Made by a program: the position numbers and the translations under genes
Assembly: GCF_014131695.1 (NCBI RefSeq)
Contig: NZ_CP036346.1
Location: forward strand, 2,294,001 to 2,358,000
Length of the DNA: 64,000 nt
Reading direction: 5' to 3'
From: Thomasclavelia ramosa DSM 1402
GTDB taxonomy: Bacteria > Bacillota_I > Bacilli_A > Erysipelotrichales > Coprobacillaceae
In this document: one piece after another, positions 56,257 to 64,000 of the stretch
Position numbering within the stretch: position 1 is the first letter of the stretch
How the letters are laid out: each line of letters begins with the position of its first letter
Notes under the pieces: model-generated
The model's input: the letters and a program-made list of their open reading frames with translations, nothing else
Databases searched by the model: none
What the model was told of the DNA's origin: nothing

Positions 56257-57130
56257 ATTCTCCTCCTAAAGTAAATAAGAAAATCTCTTCTAATGATAAT
56301 GATAAAGTTTCATTAATTAAAGGACAATACTTTTCCACAGTACGATTGATTGCTTCAATTTCACCAGCAACGATCAAAGTATGAACACGTCCCATCATTT
56401 GATGAGATAAAACTTTTAATTCTTTCTCTAAAGCATACATATCATCACCACACTCTAAGACGATTTGTAATTTATGATAGCCTTCTTTAAGATGATCTAG
56501 TGCTTCTTCAAAAACAATTTTCCCATTGTTGATCAAAGCGATATGATCACACATACTATCCAATTCATTTAAATGATGACTAGAAATAAAAATTGTCATA
56601 TTTCGCTCACTTACATCTTGAATCAAAATATCCCAAATAACTTTCCGAATATGTGGATCAAGTCCATCAAACGGCTCATCCATGATCAAATATTCAGGCA
56701 TGATCGCTAAAGCCAAAATAAACATAACTTGCTTTTTCATTCCTTTAGAAAATTTACTAAAATTTTCTAAACTATCGTGCTTAAACATTTTCATCAATCT
56801 TAAATACCGTGCCTCGTTAAAACTTGGATAAATCCCTTGATATAATTCTTTAATATCCCGAATATTATGTCCGAAGGTATCAAAAAATTCATCGGGGATA
56901 TATACTAATTTTGCTTTTGCTTCAGGATTTTCATAAATACGCATTCCTTCTAATTCAACAAATCCTGTATCACCTTGATAAGCACCTACTAAATGACGAA
57001 TCAAAGTTGTTTTACCTGCACCATTTTCACCAATAATTCCATAAATTGAACCTTTAGGTATATTTAAAGTAATATTGTCCAAAATTTGTTTGTGATCAAT
57101 TTTCTTTGATAATTCTTTGACTAATAACAT
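56228..57130 (-). CDS. ABC transporter ATP-binding protein (YtrB-like)
   Basis: ABC ATPase with Walker A IGENGAGKTTLI, signature FSKGMKKQVMF (LSGGQ variant), Walker B YLIMDEPFDGLD and H-loop SSHHLNEL. The Q-loop region has YIPDEFFD. The frame extends to 57166, but ATG 57130 overlaps the GntR stop (TAATG) and has GGAGGG upstream. It powers the two permeases that follow. Confidence 0.9.
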   Translation of the reverse strand: MLLVKELSKKIDHKQILDNITLNIPKGSIYGIIGENGAGKTTLIRHLVGAYQGDTGFVELEGMRIYENPEAKAKLVYIPDEFFDTFGHNIRDIKELYQGIYPSFNEARYLRLMKMFKHDSLENFSKFSKGMKKQVMFILALAIMPEYLIMDEPFDGLDPHIRKVIWDILIQDVSERNMTIFISSHHLNELDSMCDHIALINNGKIVFEEALDHLKEGYHKLQIVLECGDDMYALEKELKVLSHQMMGRVHTLIVAGEIEAINRTVEKYCPLINETLSLSLEEIFLFTLGGEYDELKEVMG

Positions 57131-57495
57131 TATTTTCCCTCCCAAGTCTGTTCCATAAATTGGCATAATTGTTCAAAGGTCAAACCAATATATTTACTTT
57201 TAGTAACAATCTCTTTTGTGAGAACTTTAATTTGTTGTTCAAACAACTTCGTTTGATTATTTTGTTTTGAGCTAACAAAACTTCCCTTCCCCGGCAAGGA
57301 ATAAATAAAACCTTGCTCTTCTAAAAGACGATAGGCTTTAACAACGGTATTAGGATTAATATGAATTGATGAAGATAATTCACGGACAGAGGGTAGTTTA
57401 TCGTCCGCCTGCATTAACCCTGTCGTTATATATTCGAGCAGCTGTTTATAGATTTGTTCATAAATTGGAACACTGCTATTATTATCTATTTGCAT
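57130..57495 (-). CDS. GntR-family regulator, YtrA type
   Basis: Short 121-residue GntR regulator without a large ligand domain. The DNA-binding winged helix is at 10-75 (PIYEQIYKQLLEYI, PSVRELSSSIHINPNTVVKAYRLLEEQGFI). A short C-terminal helix region allows dimers, as in YtrA. Its own promoter holds a 15-bp-arm palindrome, its likely operator. Confidence 0.9.
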   Translation of the reverse strand: MQIDNNSSVPIYEQIYKQLLEYITTGLMQADDKLPSVRELSSSIHINPNTVVKAYRLLEEQGFIYSLPGKGSFVSSKQNNQTKLFEQQIKVLTKEIVTKSKYIGLTFEQLCQFMEQTWEGK

Positions 57496-57510
57496 AATAA
57501 CTCCTTTCCT

Positions 57511-57532
57511 ACTACATTCTTACAAATGTAGT
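57511..57532. repeat. Second inverted repeat in the ytr leader
   Basis: ACTACATT (57511-57518) and AATGTAGT (57525-57532) pair perfectly, just downstream of the promoter and overlapping the -10 box. Confidence 0.4.
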
Positions 57533-57577
57533 ATACCAAATATATAACTGTATTACAATATATAATACAGTTATATA
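57530..57577 (-). promoter_or_regulatory. Ytr promoter with palindromic operator
   Basis: Minus-strand TTGTAA (57553-57558) and TATACT (57530-57535), 17 bp apart. A perfect inverted repeat of 15-bp arms, 57541-57555 and 57563-57577, overlaps the -35 box. Within it, TGTATTA ... TAATACA resembles YtrA-type sites. Confidence 0.65.
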
Positions 57578-57624
57578 TTGTAATGCCTTTCATTTAATTA
57601 TTTTTATAATAATGGTTAAATAGT

Positions 57625-57652
57625 TTGCATTTTTTATTATTTCAAGTAAAAT
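57625..57652 (+). promoter_or_regulatory. Possible degV promoter
   Basis: TTGCAT and TAAAAT, 16 bp apart, lie about 27 bp before the degV start codon. Confidence 0.35.
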
Positions 57653-57678
57653 ATGGTTTAGAGATAGGAGGTTTTTAA

Positions 57679-58545
57679 ATGAATAAAGTAGCAATTATCA
57701 CTGATAGTAATTCTGGAATCACTCAGGCTGAAGGTACAAAATTAGGAATCAACGTACTACCGATGCCATTTACTATTGATGGTCAGACCTTCTATGAAGA
57801 TATCAACTTATCTCAAGATGAGTTTTATAAAAAACTAATGACAGATGCTGAAGTTTTTACAAGTCAACCCGTAGTTGGTGATGTTAGTAAACTTTGGGAT
57901 GAAGTATTAAAAGAGTATGATGAAATTGTTCATATTCCCATGTCTAGTGGCTTAAGCGGCTCTTGCCAAACTGCTTTGATGTTAGCAGGTGAATATGATG
58001 GACGAGTTCAAGTCGTTGATTCACAACGCGTTTCAGTAACTCAAAAATGGGATGTTCTGGATGCACTTGAATTATCTAAAGCTGGTAAATCAGCAAAAGA
58101 AATCAAAGAAATTCTTGAAGCAAATAAATTAAATGCTTCTATCTATATTACTGTTAATACGTTAGATTATCTTCGTAAAGGTGGAAGAATCACTCCTGCT
58201 GTTGCAATTTTAGGCGGAATGATGAAAATCAAACCAATCTTACAAATTCAAGGTGAAAAGCTCGATACTTTCTCTAAGACCAGAACAATGTCTAAAGCAA
58301 CTAAAATTATGATGGAAGCAATAAAAAAAGATATTGATGAACGTCTTGATCCAGAAGGAAAAGGAAAGAATGTTCATGTTTGTATTGCATATACATACGA
58401 CGAACAGCCAGCATTAGAATTAAAGAAAGAATTAGAAGCTATTTATCCTGATTCAACAATTATTTGTGACCCATTGTCACTTAGTGTTTCATGTCATATT
58501 GGACCGCATGCTCTAGCCATTGCTGCATGCAAAAAGATTATCTAG
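57679..58545 (+). CDS. DegV-family fatty-acid-binding protein
   Basis: Protein of 288 residues of the DegV/FakB fold, which binds fatty acids for phosphorylation by FakA. The start KVAIITDSNSGITQAEGTKL and PMPFTIDGQTFYEDINL, with SGLSGS at about 94, are as in the family. FakA is not in the window. AGGAGG lies eight bases before ATG 57679. A terminator (58547-58572) separates it from the next gene. Confidence 0.88.
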   Translation: MNKVAIITDSNSGITQAEGTKLGINVLPMPFTIDGQTFYEDINLSQDEFYKKLMTDAEVFTSQPVVGDVSKLWDEVLKEYDEIVHIPMSSGLSGSCQTALMLAGEYDGRVQVVDSQRVSVTQKWDVLDALELSKAGKSAKEIKEILEANKLNASIYITVNTLDYLRKGGRITPAVAILGGMMKIKPILQIQGEKLDTFSKTRTMSKATKIMMEAIKKDIDERLDPEGKGKNVHVCIAYTYDEQPALELKKELEAIYPDSTIICDPLSLSVSCHIGPHALAIAACKKII

Positions 58546-58546
58546 G

Positions 58547-58572
58547 CAAGAAACTTCGTTTCTTGTCTTTTA
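58547..58572 (+). terminator. degV terminator
   Basis: CAAGAAAC-TTC-GTTTCTTG (58547-58565), then TCTTTT. Confidence 0.8.
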
Positions 58573-58577
58573 ATATG

Positions 58578-58586
58578 TGTTATAAT
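58578..58586 (+). promoter_or_regulatory. Extended -10 promoter of the RNase J gene
   Basis: TGTTATAAT (extended -10), about 38 bp ahead of the start codon, right after the degV terminator. Confidence 0.5.
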
Positions 58587-58623
58587 ACTTAAAAGGATAC
58601 AAAATATAATTAAGGAGGTTATT

Positions 58624-60414
58624 ATGCAAGAAAAGCCTAATACAAATAATAAACGACCTGGCAAGTCACCACAAAAAAATCATAATAATAAAAGTAAATC
58701 TCGAAACAACACGCCAAAAAAAGCGGTAAATAAATCAAAACAAACAAAAAATAGTATTGATACTAAGGTATTTGCCCTTGGCGGACTAAATGAAGTCGGT
58801 AAAAATATGTACTGTGTTGAACACGATAATGAATTATTCATTATTGATGCCGGAGTAAAATTTGCTGAAGAAGGATTACCGGGAATTGATTACGTTATTC
58901 CTGATTACTCGTATTTAAAAAGAAATGAAAAGAAAATTCGTGGTTTAATGATTACCCATGGTCATGAAGATCATATAGGTGGAATTCCTTTCTTACTTCA
59001 AGTAGTTAAAATTCCTTTCATTTATGCTACACCACTTGCTAGTGCCATGATTAAAAGAAAGTTAGATGAAAAAAGACTAACTAATGCTACAAAAATTATT
59101 CAAATCGACGATGAGTATCAAATCAAATCTAAATATTTTAATATTGGATTCTTTAAAACAAACCATTCTATTCCAGAATCAATGGGAATTATTATTAATA
59201 GTCCTAATGGACGGATTGTTGAAACAGGAGATTTTAAATTTGATTTATCACCAGTCGGTGATCCAGCAGATTATCAAAAGATGTCTTTCCTAGGTGAAAC
59301 TGGGGTTACTTTATTAATGAGTGATTCTACTAATTCTGAAGTTCCTACTTTTTCAATCAGTGAAAAGAAGGTCGCTAATAGTGTTCAAGAGGAATTTAGA
59401 AAAACAGAGGGACGTTTGATTGTAGCAACTTTCGCTTCCAACGTTCATCGAGTACAACAAATTGTCGAAGCAGCTGTTAAATTTAATCGTAAAATTTTAG
59501 TATACGGTCGTTCAATGGAAAACAACATTCAAGTTTCAAGAGCTATGGGCTATATTAAATGTCCTGATAAGTTCTTTATTAAAAGTGAACAAGCAAAAAA
59601 ATTACCAGATAATGAAATTTTGATTTTATGTACCGGTTCTCAAGGTGAAGCATTAGCAGCATTAAGTCGAATTGCAAATGGAACTCATAAATATGTCAAA
59701 ATCAAACCCGGCGATACTGTTGTCTTTTCATCAAATCCAATTCCAGGTAACGCTTATAGTGTTAATGTAGTAGTAAATAAATTATTTAGAGCTGGTGCTA
59801 AGGTACTAACAAATACCGCTTTCAATAATTTACATACTTCCGGACACGCTTCTCAAGAGGAACAAAAACTGATGATGTTATTGACAAGACCTAAATACTT
59901 CTTCCCTGTCCATGGAGAATATCGCATGTTGAAGATTCATGCTGAATTATCTCAAGATGTCGGTATTCCACCAGAAAATTCATTTGTTTTATCAAATGGA
60001 GATACAATTTTATTGAATAATGGTGAGGCTCGATTAGGTCCGAGAATTCATGTTGAAGATATTTATGTTGATGGTAATGATATTAGCGGCTTATCCACAG
60101 CTGTACTTCGCGATCGACAAATGTTATCTGAAGATGGAATGGTTTCAATTTTAATTAGTATGGATTCTCGTAGTGGAAAATTATTGACAAGACCAGTAAT
60201 TATCTCACGTGGTTTCGTATATATGAAAGACAGTTTTCACATGATTCGTGAAGCTGAGAAGTTAGTTGAAACAAATTTATCAAAATTGTTACAAGGTAAA
60301 ACTACTTTCGGAGAAATTAAGAATACTACCCGCGATACATTATCTTCATATTTTTATCGCAAAACTAAACGGAATCCAATGATTATTCCGGTTATCATGA
60401 ATAAAAAATCATGA
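58624..60414 (+). CDS. rnj: Ribonuclease J
   Basis: Beta-CASP metallo-beta-lactamase ribonuclease of 596 residues, with 5'-3' exo and endo activity in mRNA turnover and rRNA maturation. The metal motif is THGHEDHIGG (His112-His117). The beta-CASP region and C-terminal RNase J domain follow (SSNPIPGNAYSV, HTSGHASQEE, FFPVHGEYRML). A basic, Asn/Lys-rich N-terminal extension of about 45 residues (MQEKPNTNNKRPGKS) is longer than in B. subtilis RNase J. AAGGAGG is seven bases ahead of ATG. Confidence 0.95.
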   Translation: MQEKPNTNNKRPGKSPQKNHNNKSKSRNNTPKKAVNKSKQTKNSIDTKVFALGGLNEVGKNMYCVEHDNELFIIDAGVKFAEEGLPGIDYVIPDYSYLKRNEKKIRGLMITHGHEDHIGGIPFLLQVVKIPFIYATPLASAMIKRKLDEKRLTNATKIIQIDDEYQIKSKYFNIGFFKTNHSIPESMGIIINSPNGRIVETGDFKFDLSPVGDPADYQKMSFLGETGVTLLMSDSTNSEVPTFSISEKKVANSVQEEFRKTEGRLIVATFASNVHRVQQIVEAAVKFNRKILVYGRSMENNIQVSRAMGYIKCPDKFFIKSEQAKKLPDNEILILCTGSQGEALAALSRIANGTHKYVKIKPGDTVVFSSNPIPGNAYSVNVVVNKLFRAGAKVLTNTAFNNLHTSGHASQEEQKLMMLLTRPKYFFPVHGEYRMLKIHAELSQDVGIPPENSFVLSNGDTILLNNGEARLGPRIHVEDIYVDGNDISGLSTAVLRDRQMLSEDGMVSILISMDSRSGKLLTRPVIISRGFVYMKDSFHMIREAEKLVETNLSKLLQGKTTFGEIKNTTRDTLSSYFYRKTKRNPMIIPVIMNKKS

Positions 60415-61229
60415 GAAAAAAAATAAGAACGATTAAACTACTATTATTGATAATCGTTATTATCGGGAGCGGTTTTGGTTATTATTATAGCCGATATATC
60501 GCTCCTGATAGTTATTCTATAAAAAAAACGACTATTACTAATAATAGTTTACCTGATGAATTCAAGAATTTTGAAATTGGTTTTATCAGCGATATTAATC
60601 TCCAAAAAAGTAGTGATGTTACTAGATTAAAAAAAATTGTCACTTCATTAAACAAAGAAAATGTTGATATGGTTATTTTTGGTGGTGACCTCTTTTCAGC
60701 CACGCCCTTTGATAACGATAAGGTAATCGAATTATTATCCAATATAAAATCTAAATATGGTAAATTTGCTGTTCTTGGTGAAAAAGATTTAGCTTCATCA
60801 AATGATGTCAATGCCATTTTAAATGAGGGTGGTTTTGAAGTTCTGCATAACGAATATCGTCCTATTTATTTTAATGGATCTACGATTAGTCTTTTTGGTC
60901 TTGAGGGAACAGGAGAATTAAGTGGTCTAATTAATGAAAATAATAGTGAAAGTTACAAAATAGTTGCAGTTCATGAACCAGATTATTTTAACACGACTTC
61001 AAATAATGAAATTGCTTTACAACTTTCCGGTCATACAATGGGTGGTTATATTCGTCTTCCTTTTATTGGCGGACTATTTAAAAAAACTAACGGTAATACT
61101 TATGTTAGTGGTGAACACACTAAATCAAAAAGTCAATTATTGATTTCTAACGGTTTAGGTATGGAAGACGGATACGAATATCGTCTTTTCTGTCCTAATC
61201 AAATCAATATTGTGACATTAAAAAAATAA
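60411..61229 (+). CDS. Metallophosphoesterase-like protein with degenerate active site
   Basis: Membrane-anchored 272-residue protein (helix LLLLIIVIIGSGFGYYY) with a calcineurin-like fold. Compared with the usual D-x-H, GD, GNHD, H, GHTHG set it has D61-I-N63, GGD93, GEKD (123-126), H188 and GHTM (207-210). Three metal ligands or their neighbours are therefore changed (His to Asn, GNHD to GEKD, second GHTH His to Met). Related enzymes of the YkuE type cleave UDP-diacylglucosamine-like lipids. This one is probably inactive or altered. It overlaps rnj by four bases, so it is co-translated with it. Confidence 0.8.
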   Translation: MRKKIRTIKLLLLIIVIIGSGFGYYYSRYIAPDSYSIKKTTITNNSLPDEFKNFEIGFISDINLQKSSDVTRLKKIVTSLNKENVDMVIFGGDLFSATPFDNDKVIELLSNIKSKYGKFAVLGEKDLASSNDVNAILNEGGFEVLHNEYRPIYFNGSTISLFGLEGTGELSGLINENNSESYKIVAVHEPDYFNTTSNNEIALQLSGHTMGGYIRLPFIGGLFKKTNGNTYVSGEHTKSKSQLLISNGLGMEDGYEYRLFCPNQINIVTLKK

Positions 61230-61250
61230 AGGCTCTAAACCTTTATTTTT
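61222..61250. terminator. Bidirectional terminator
   Basis: AAAAATAAAGG (61222-61232) and CCTTTATTTTT (61240-61250) form an 11-bp stem serving both convergent genes. Confidence 0.85.
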
Positions 61251-62106
61251 TTATTTCTGTCCCAACCCCGCTAGTTGTAAAAATTTCAATTAATAAACTA
61301 TGTTCCAGACGGCCATCTAAAATATGGACTTTCTTTACGTCCTCCTGAACTGCTTCAAGACAATTTTTTAATTTTGGAATCATTCCCCCGGTTATAATTC
61401 CTTGTTCAAATAATTCAGCTGCTGACTCTGTATTAATTACTGATATGCGTGTACTAGGATCGCTCGGATTACGTAAAACTCCCTCAATATCAGTTAAAAA
61501 TACTAACTTACTCGCTTTTAAAGCACGAGCTACACCCGTTGCTACATCATCTGCATTAATATTAAAAGCATTATACTTAGAATCTAATCCTACTGTTGAA
61601 ATAATCGGTGTATAATCCTTTTCTAACAATGTTTCTAGTAAAGTAACATCAACATTTATAATTTCCCCAACATAACCAATGTCATCCCCTTTTGGCATTG
61701 CTTTTTTTACTGTAATCATATTACCATCTTTACCAGATAAGCCAACTGCATGGGTTCCTATTCTTTCCATATGTTGAACTAATCCTTTATTGATCTTCCC
61801 TGACAAAACCATCTCAGCAACTTCTAAAGTTTCTTTATCAGTTACCCGTAAACCATTTTTAAATTCACTTTTAATATCAACTTTCTTTAACCATCCATTG
61901 ATATCATTTCCCCCACCATGAACAATTACCGGTTTAATCCCAACTGATTTTAGAACCGCAATATCTTTTAAAACACTGTGTTTAATAACTTCATTAGTCA
62001 TGGCACTACCACCATATTTAATAACTACGATATCTCCATGGAATTTTTGAATATAACTTAAAGCATCTACTAATACTTGTGCTTTATTTTGCTCAACTGT
62101 ATGCAC
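61243..62106 (-). CDS. argB: N-acetylglutamate kinase
   Basis: Amino-acid-kinase-fold enzyme of 287 residues that phosphorylates N-acetylglutamate in arginine synthesis. Landmarks are VVIKYGGSAM (nucleotide loop), IVHGGGNDIN, GLVQHMERIGTHAVGLSGKDG and the NINADDVATGVARALKASKLVFLTDIEGV block. It has the N-terminal helix of arginine-sensitive enzymes (TVEQNKAQVLVDALSYIQKFHGD), so it may be inhibited by arginine. It follows argJ by 27 bp. Confidence 0.95.
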   Translation of the reverse strand: MHTVEQNKAQVLVDALSYIQKFHGDIVVIKYGGSAMTNEVIKHSVLKDIAVLKSVGIKPVIVHGGGNDINGWLKKVDIKSEFKNGLRVTDKETLEVAEMVLSGKINKGLVQHMERIGTHAVGLSGKDGNMITVKKAMPKGDDIGYVGEIINVDVTLLETLLEKDYTPIISTVGLDSKYNAFNINADDVATGVARALKASKLVFLTDIEGVLRNPSDPSTRISVINTESAAELFEQGIITGGMIPKLKNCLEAVQEDVKKVHILDGRLEHSLLIEIFTTSGVGTEIKK

Positions 62107-62133
62107 ATTATTTCCCCCTTAATTAAATTTTTA

Positions 62134-63357
62134 TTATGAACGATAGTCAGCGTTGATTTTAACGTAATCGTAAGTTAGATCACATCCCCATGCAATCGCT
62201 TTACAATCACCATTATGAATATCAATAATTGCTTTTACTTCGCTGCTTGATAAGATCTTAGTTGCTAATTCTTCACTATAATCAGTCGCCATTCCTTTAG
62301 CCACCAATTGCAATTCCCCAAATTCACTAGCAACGCTCAAATCAACATTATATGGATCAAATTGTTCACCAGAATAACCCATTGCACATAATAATCTTCC
62401 CCAGTTAGCGTCATTGCCATATACTGCTGTCTTTACTAACGGTGAAGTACAAACGCTTTTAGCGATTACTTTAGCCTGTTGAACTGTATCAGCATTATGA
62501 ACTTGAACTTCTAACAATTTAGTTGCACCTTCGCCATCACCGGCAATTGCTTTAGCTAGATATTCATTAACATAATATAAGGCTTCTTTAAATATTTGAT
62601 AATCCTGATCTTCTATAACAATTTCTTGATTTCCAGCTAATCCATTAGCTAATAACAAGACTGTATCATTAGTTGAAGTATCACGATCAACAGAAACCAT
62701 ATTGAAAGTATCAGGAATTACTTCTTTCAATGCCTTATTTAATAATTCCTTAGAAATATTACAATCGGTTGTAATAAATCCCAGCATGGTTGCCATATTT
62801 GGATGAATCATTCCTGACCCCTTACAGCAAGCCCCCAAAGTAACCGTCTTTCCACCGACTTCAATTTCAACAGCAAGATGCTTTGGTTTCGTATCTGTCG
62901 TCATAATTGATTCAGCTACGATTACCCCTGCTTCTTGGCTCTCACTTAATAACGGTTTAACAATTGGTACCCCATTAATGATTTTATTCATTGGTAATTG
63001 CTTACCAATTACACCTGTAGAACAAATTAGAACTTCCTCTTTTTCCAATCCAAAATTATCTGCTACAGTTTGAGCAAACTCTTCGTTACATTTTAAACCC
63101 TCATCGCCAGTACAAGCATTTGCGACCCCACTATTAACAGCAATGATTCTAACATGATCATAATTATCAACGATCATCTTATCCCATAACACTGGTGCTG
63201 CCTTAACAATATTTTGGGTAAAAGTTCCTACCGCTTTGGCATCAACTTTACTATAGATCAATGCTAAATCTTTTTTTGCTTTTTTAATACCAACATGTTC
63301 TCCAGCACCTAAATATCCTTTAGGCGAGGTTACCGTTCCATTCTCAATTATTTTCAT
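62134..63357 (-). CDS. argJ: Bifunctional ornithine acetyltransferase / N-acetylglutamate synthase
   Basis: Precursor of 407 residues that cleaves itself into two chains. The cleavage and nucleophile site is HPNMATMLGFITTD (Ala-Thr bond), within GACCKGSGMIHPN. Conserved YGNDANWGRLLCAMGYSG and the C-terminal YVKINADYRS are also seen. The enzyme recycles acetyl from acetylornithine, so this organism uses the cyclic arginine route. Start ATG 63357 has AAGGGGG upstream; the frame opens at 63390. Confidence 0.95.
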   Translation of the reverse strand: MKIIENGTVTSPKGYLGAGEHVGIKKAKKDLALIYSKVDAKAVGTFTQNIVKAAPVLWDKMIVDNYDHVRIIAVNSGVANACTGDEGLKCNEEFAQTVADNFGLEKEEVLICSTGVIGKQLPMNKIINGVPIVKPLLSESQEAGVIVAESIMTTDTKPKHLAVEIEVGGKTVTLGACCKGSGMIHPNMATMLGFITTDCNISKELLNKALKEVIPDTFNMVSVDRDTSTNDTVLLLANGLAGNQEIVIEDQDYQIFKEALYYVNEYLAKAIAGDGEGATKLLEVQVHNADTVQQAKVIAKSVCTSPLVKTAVYGNDANWGRLLCAMGYSGEQFDPYNVDLSVASEFGELQLVAKGMATDYSEELATKILSSSEVKAIIDIHNGDCKAIAWGCDLTYDYVKINADYRS

Positions 63358-63370
63358 TTTATTTTCCCCC

Positions 63371-64000
63371 TTATAAGATTGCTGGAGCAAGCATTAGCCC
63401 CTCTTTTTCATCTAATCCAAACATAATATTCATATTTTGAATTGCTTGGCCAGCTGCTCCTTTAACTAAGTTATCCATAGCTCCCATCATAATAACTCGA
63501 TTTGTCCGTGGATCAACTTTATAATTAATATCAACAAAATTACTAGCCTTAACACTACGTACTTCTGGTAAGACCCCAGATTTCAATACCCTTACAAAAT
63601 ACTCATCATCATAACATTGATAAGCCTTTGCGACATCCACTTCATTAACTCCCTTTTTAAGTTTTGCATAAGCTGTAATTAAGATTCCTCGATTCATTGG
63701 AATTAAATGAGGCGTGAAGTTTAATAATACTTCTTGATTTGCCGCATAACCTAACTGTTCTTCAATTTCCGGAGTATGACGATGACTTGCAACCCCATAA
63801 GACTTGATACTTTCATTTACCTCGCAATATAAGTTTGCGACTTTAGCCCCACGGCCAGCCCCACTAACACCACTTTTAGCATCAATGATCAAAGTATCCA
63901 TATCAATTAAATCCGCCTTAGCTAACGGATAGACTGATAAAATTGAACAAGTTGGATAACATCCTGGATTAGCTATTAATCGTGCCTGTTTCACTTTATC
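63371..64000 (-). CDS. argC: N-acetyl-gamma-glutamyl-phosphate reductase (partial, C-terminal)
   Basis: Runs off the right edge. Visible are IANPGCYPTCSI with the catalytic Cys, SGVSGAGRGAKVANLYCE and VASHRHTPEIEEQLG, the C-terminal dimer/catalytic region. It reduces the ArgB product to the semialdehyde. First gene of argC-argJ-argB; argJ starts 14 bp after its stop. Confidence 0.95.
   Translation of the reverse strand, partial: DKVKQARLIANPGCYPTCSILSVYPLAKADLIDMDTLIIDAKSGVSGAGRGAKVANLYCEVNESIKSYGVASHRHTPEIEEQLGYAANQEVLLNFTPHLIPMNRGILITAYAKLKKGVNEVDVAKAYQCYDDEYFVRVLKSGVLPEVRSVKASNFVDINYKVDPRTNRVIMMGAMDNLVKGAAGQAIQNMNIMFGLDEKEGLMLAPAIL

Overview
The window is low-GC, AT-rich DNA with short intergenic gaps, strong AAGGAGG-type ribosome binding sites and many intrinsic terminators. 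Its gene content is that of a Gram-positive gut-type Firmicute: sortase-anchored surface proteins, PTS sugar uptake with 6-phospho-glycosidases, RNase J, a YtrA-type regulator and no outer-membrane secretin. The families and gene neighbourhoods suggest Erysipelotrichia (Thomasclavelia/Clostridium ramosum-like). That placement is inference from memory of the families, not a database result.

Layout. 1-5 kb: the 3' end of an aspartokinase gene, a decayed IS3-type element, an Rrf2 regulator paired with a cell-wall-anchored protein, and a serine resolvase. 5-12 kb: NADH oxidase, then a glycerol catabolic operon (two FAD oxidoreductases, DUF1667 protein, glycerol kinase) with a terminator-like leader, and an EamA transporter. 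12-21 kb: two GH1 phospho-beta-glucosidases, a YibE/F membrane protein, a large surface phosphoesterase and two tandem HAD phosphatases. 21-24 kb: an uncharacterised ATP-grasp / esterase / ATP-grasp operon, with a multi-hairpin region after it that may be a small RNA. 24-35.6 kb: a compact type IV pilus locus (major pilin, PilD, PilC, PilM, PilN, PilO, four minor pilins, PilB, PilT). One minor pilin carries repeats resembling chitin-binding CBM5/12 modules, and the major pilin mRNA has a structured leader. 35.8-38.5 kb: a membrane XRE regulator, a likely plus-strand small RNA carrying the 16S anti-Shine-Dalgarno sequence, and a DUF1846 protein. 38.7-45 kb: trehalose PTS, phosphotrehalase, a membrane MutS-like ATPase and TreR, with two palindromic operators at treB. 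45-52.8 kb: housekeeping genes (HAD, M42 peptidase, L,D-transpeptidase, aminotransferase, P-II-like protein, lipoprotein, Nudix hydrolase, thioredoxin). 52.8-57.5 kb: a YtrA-regulated ABC exporter. 57.7-61.2 kb (plus strand): DegV, RNase J and a metallophosphoesterase-like protein with a degenerate active site. 61.2-64 kb: argB, argJ and the end of argC (minus strand).

Most genes from 1.9 to 57.5 kb are on the minus strand. I saw no tRNA, rRNA, CRISPR array, prophage or conjugative module. The best candidates for undescribed biology are the anti-SD small RNA at 36.8 kb, the multi-hairpin RNA at 20.7 kb, the ATP-grasp/esterase operon, and the pilus with carbohydrate-binding-like modules and a structured leader.
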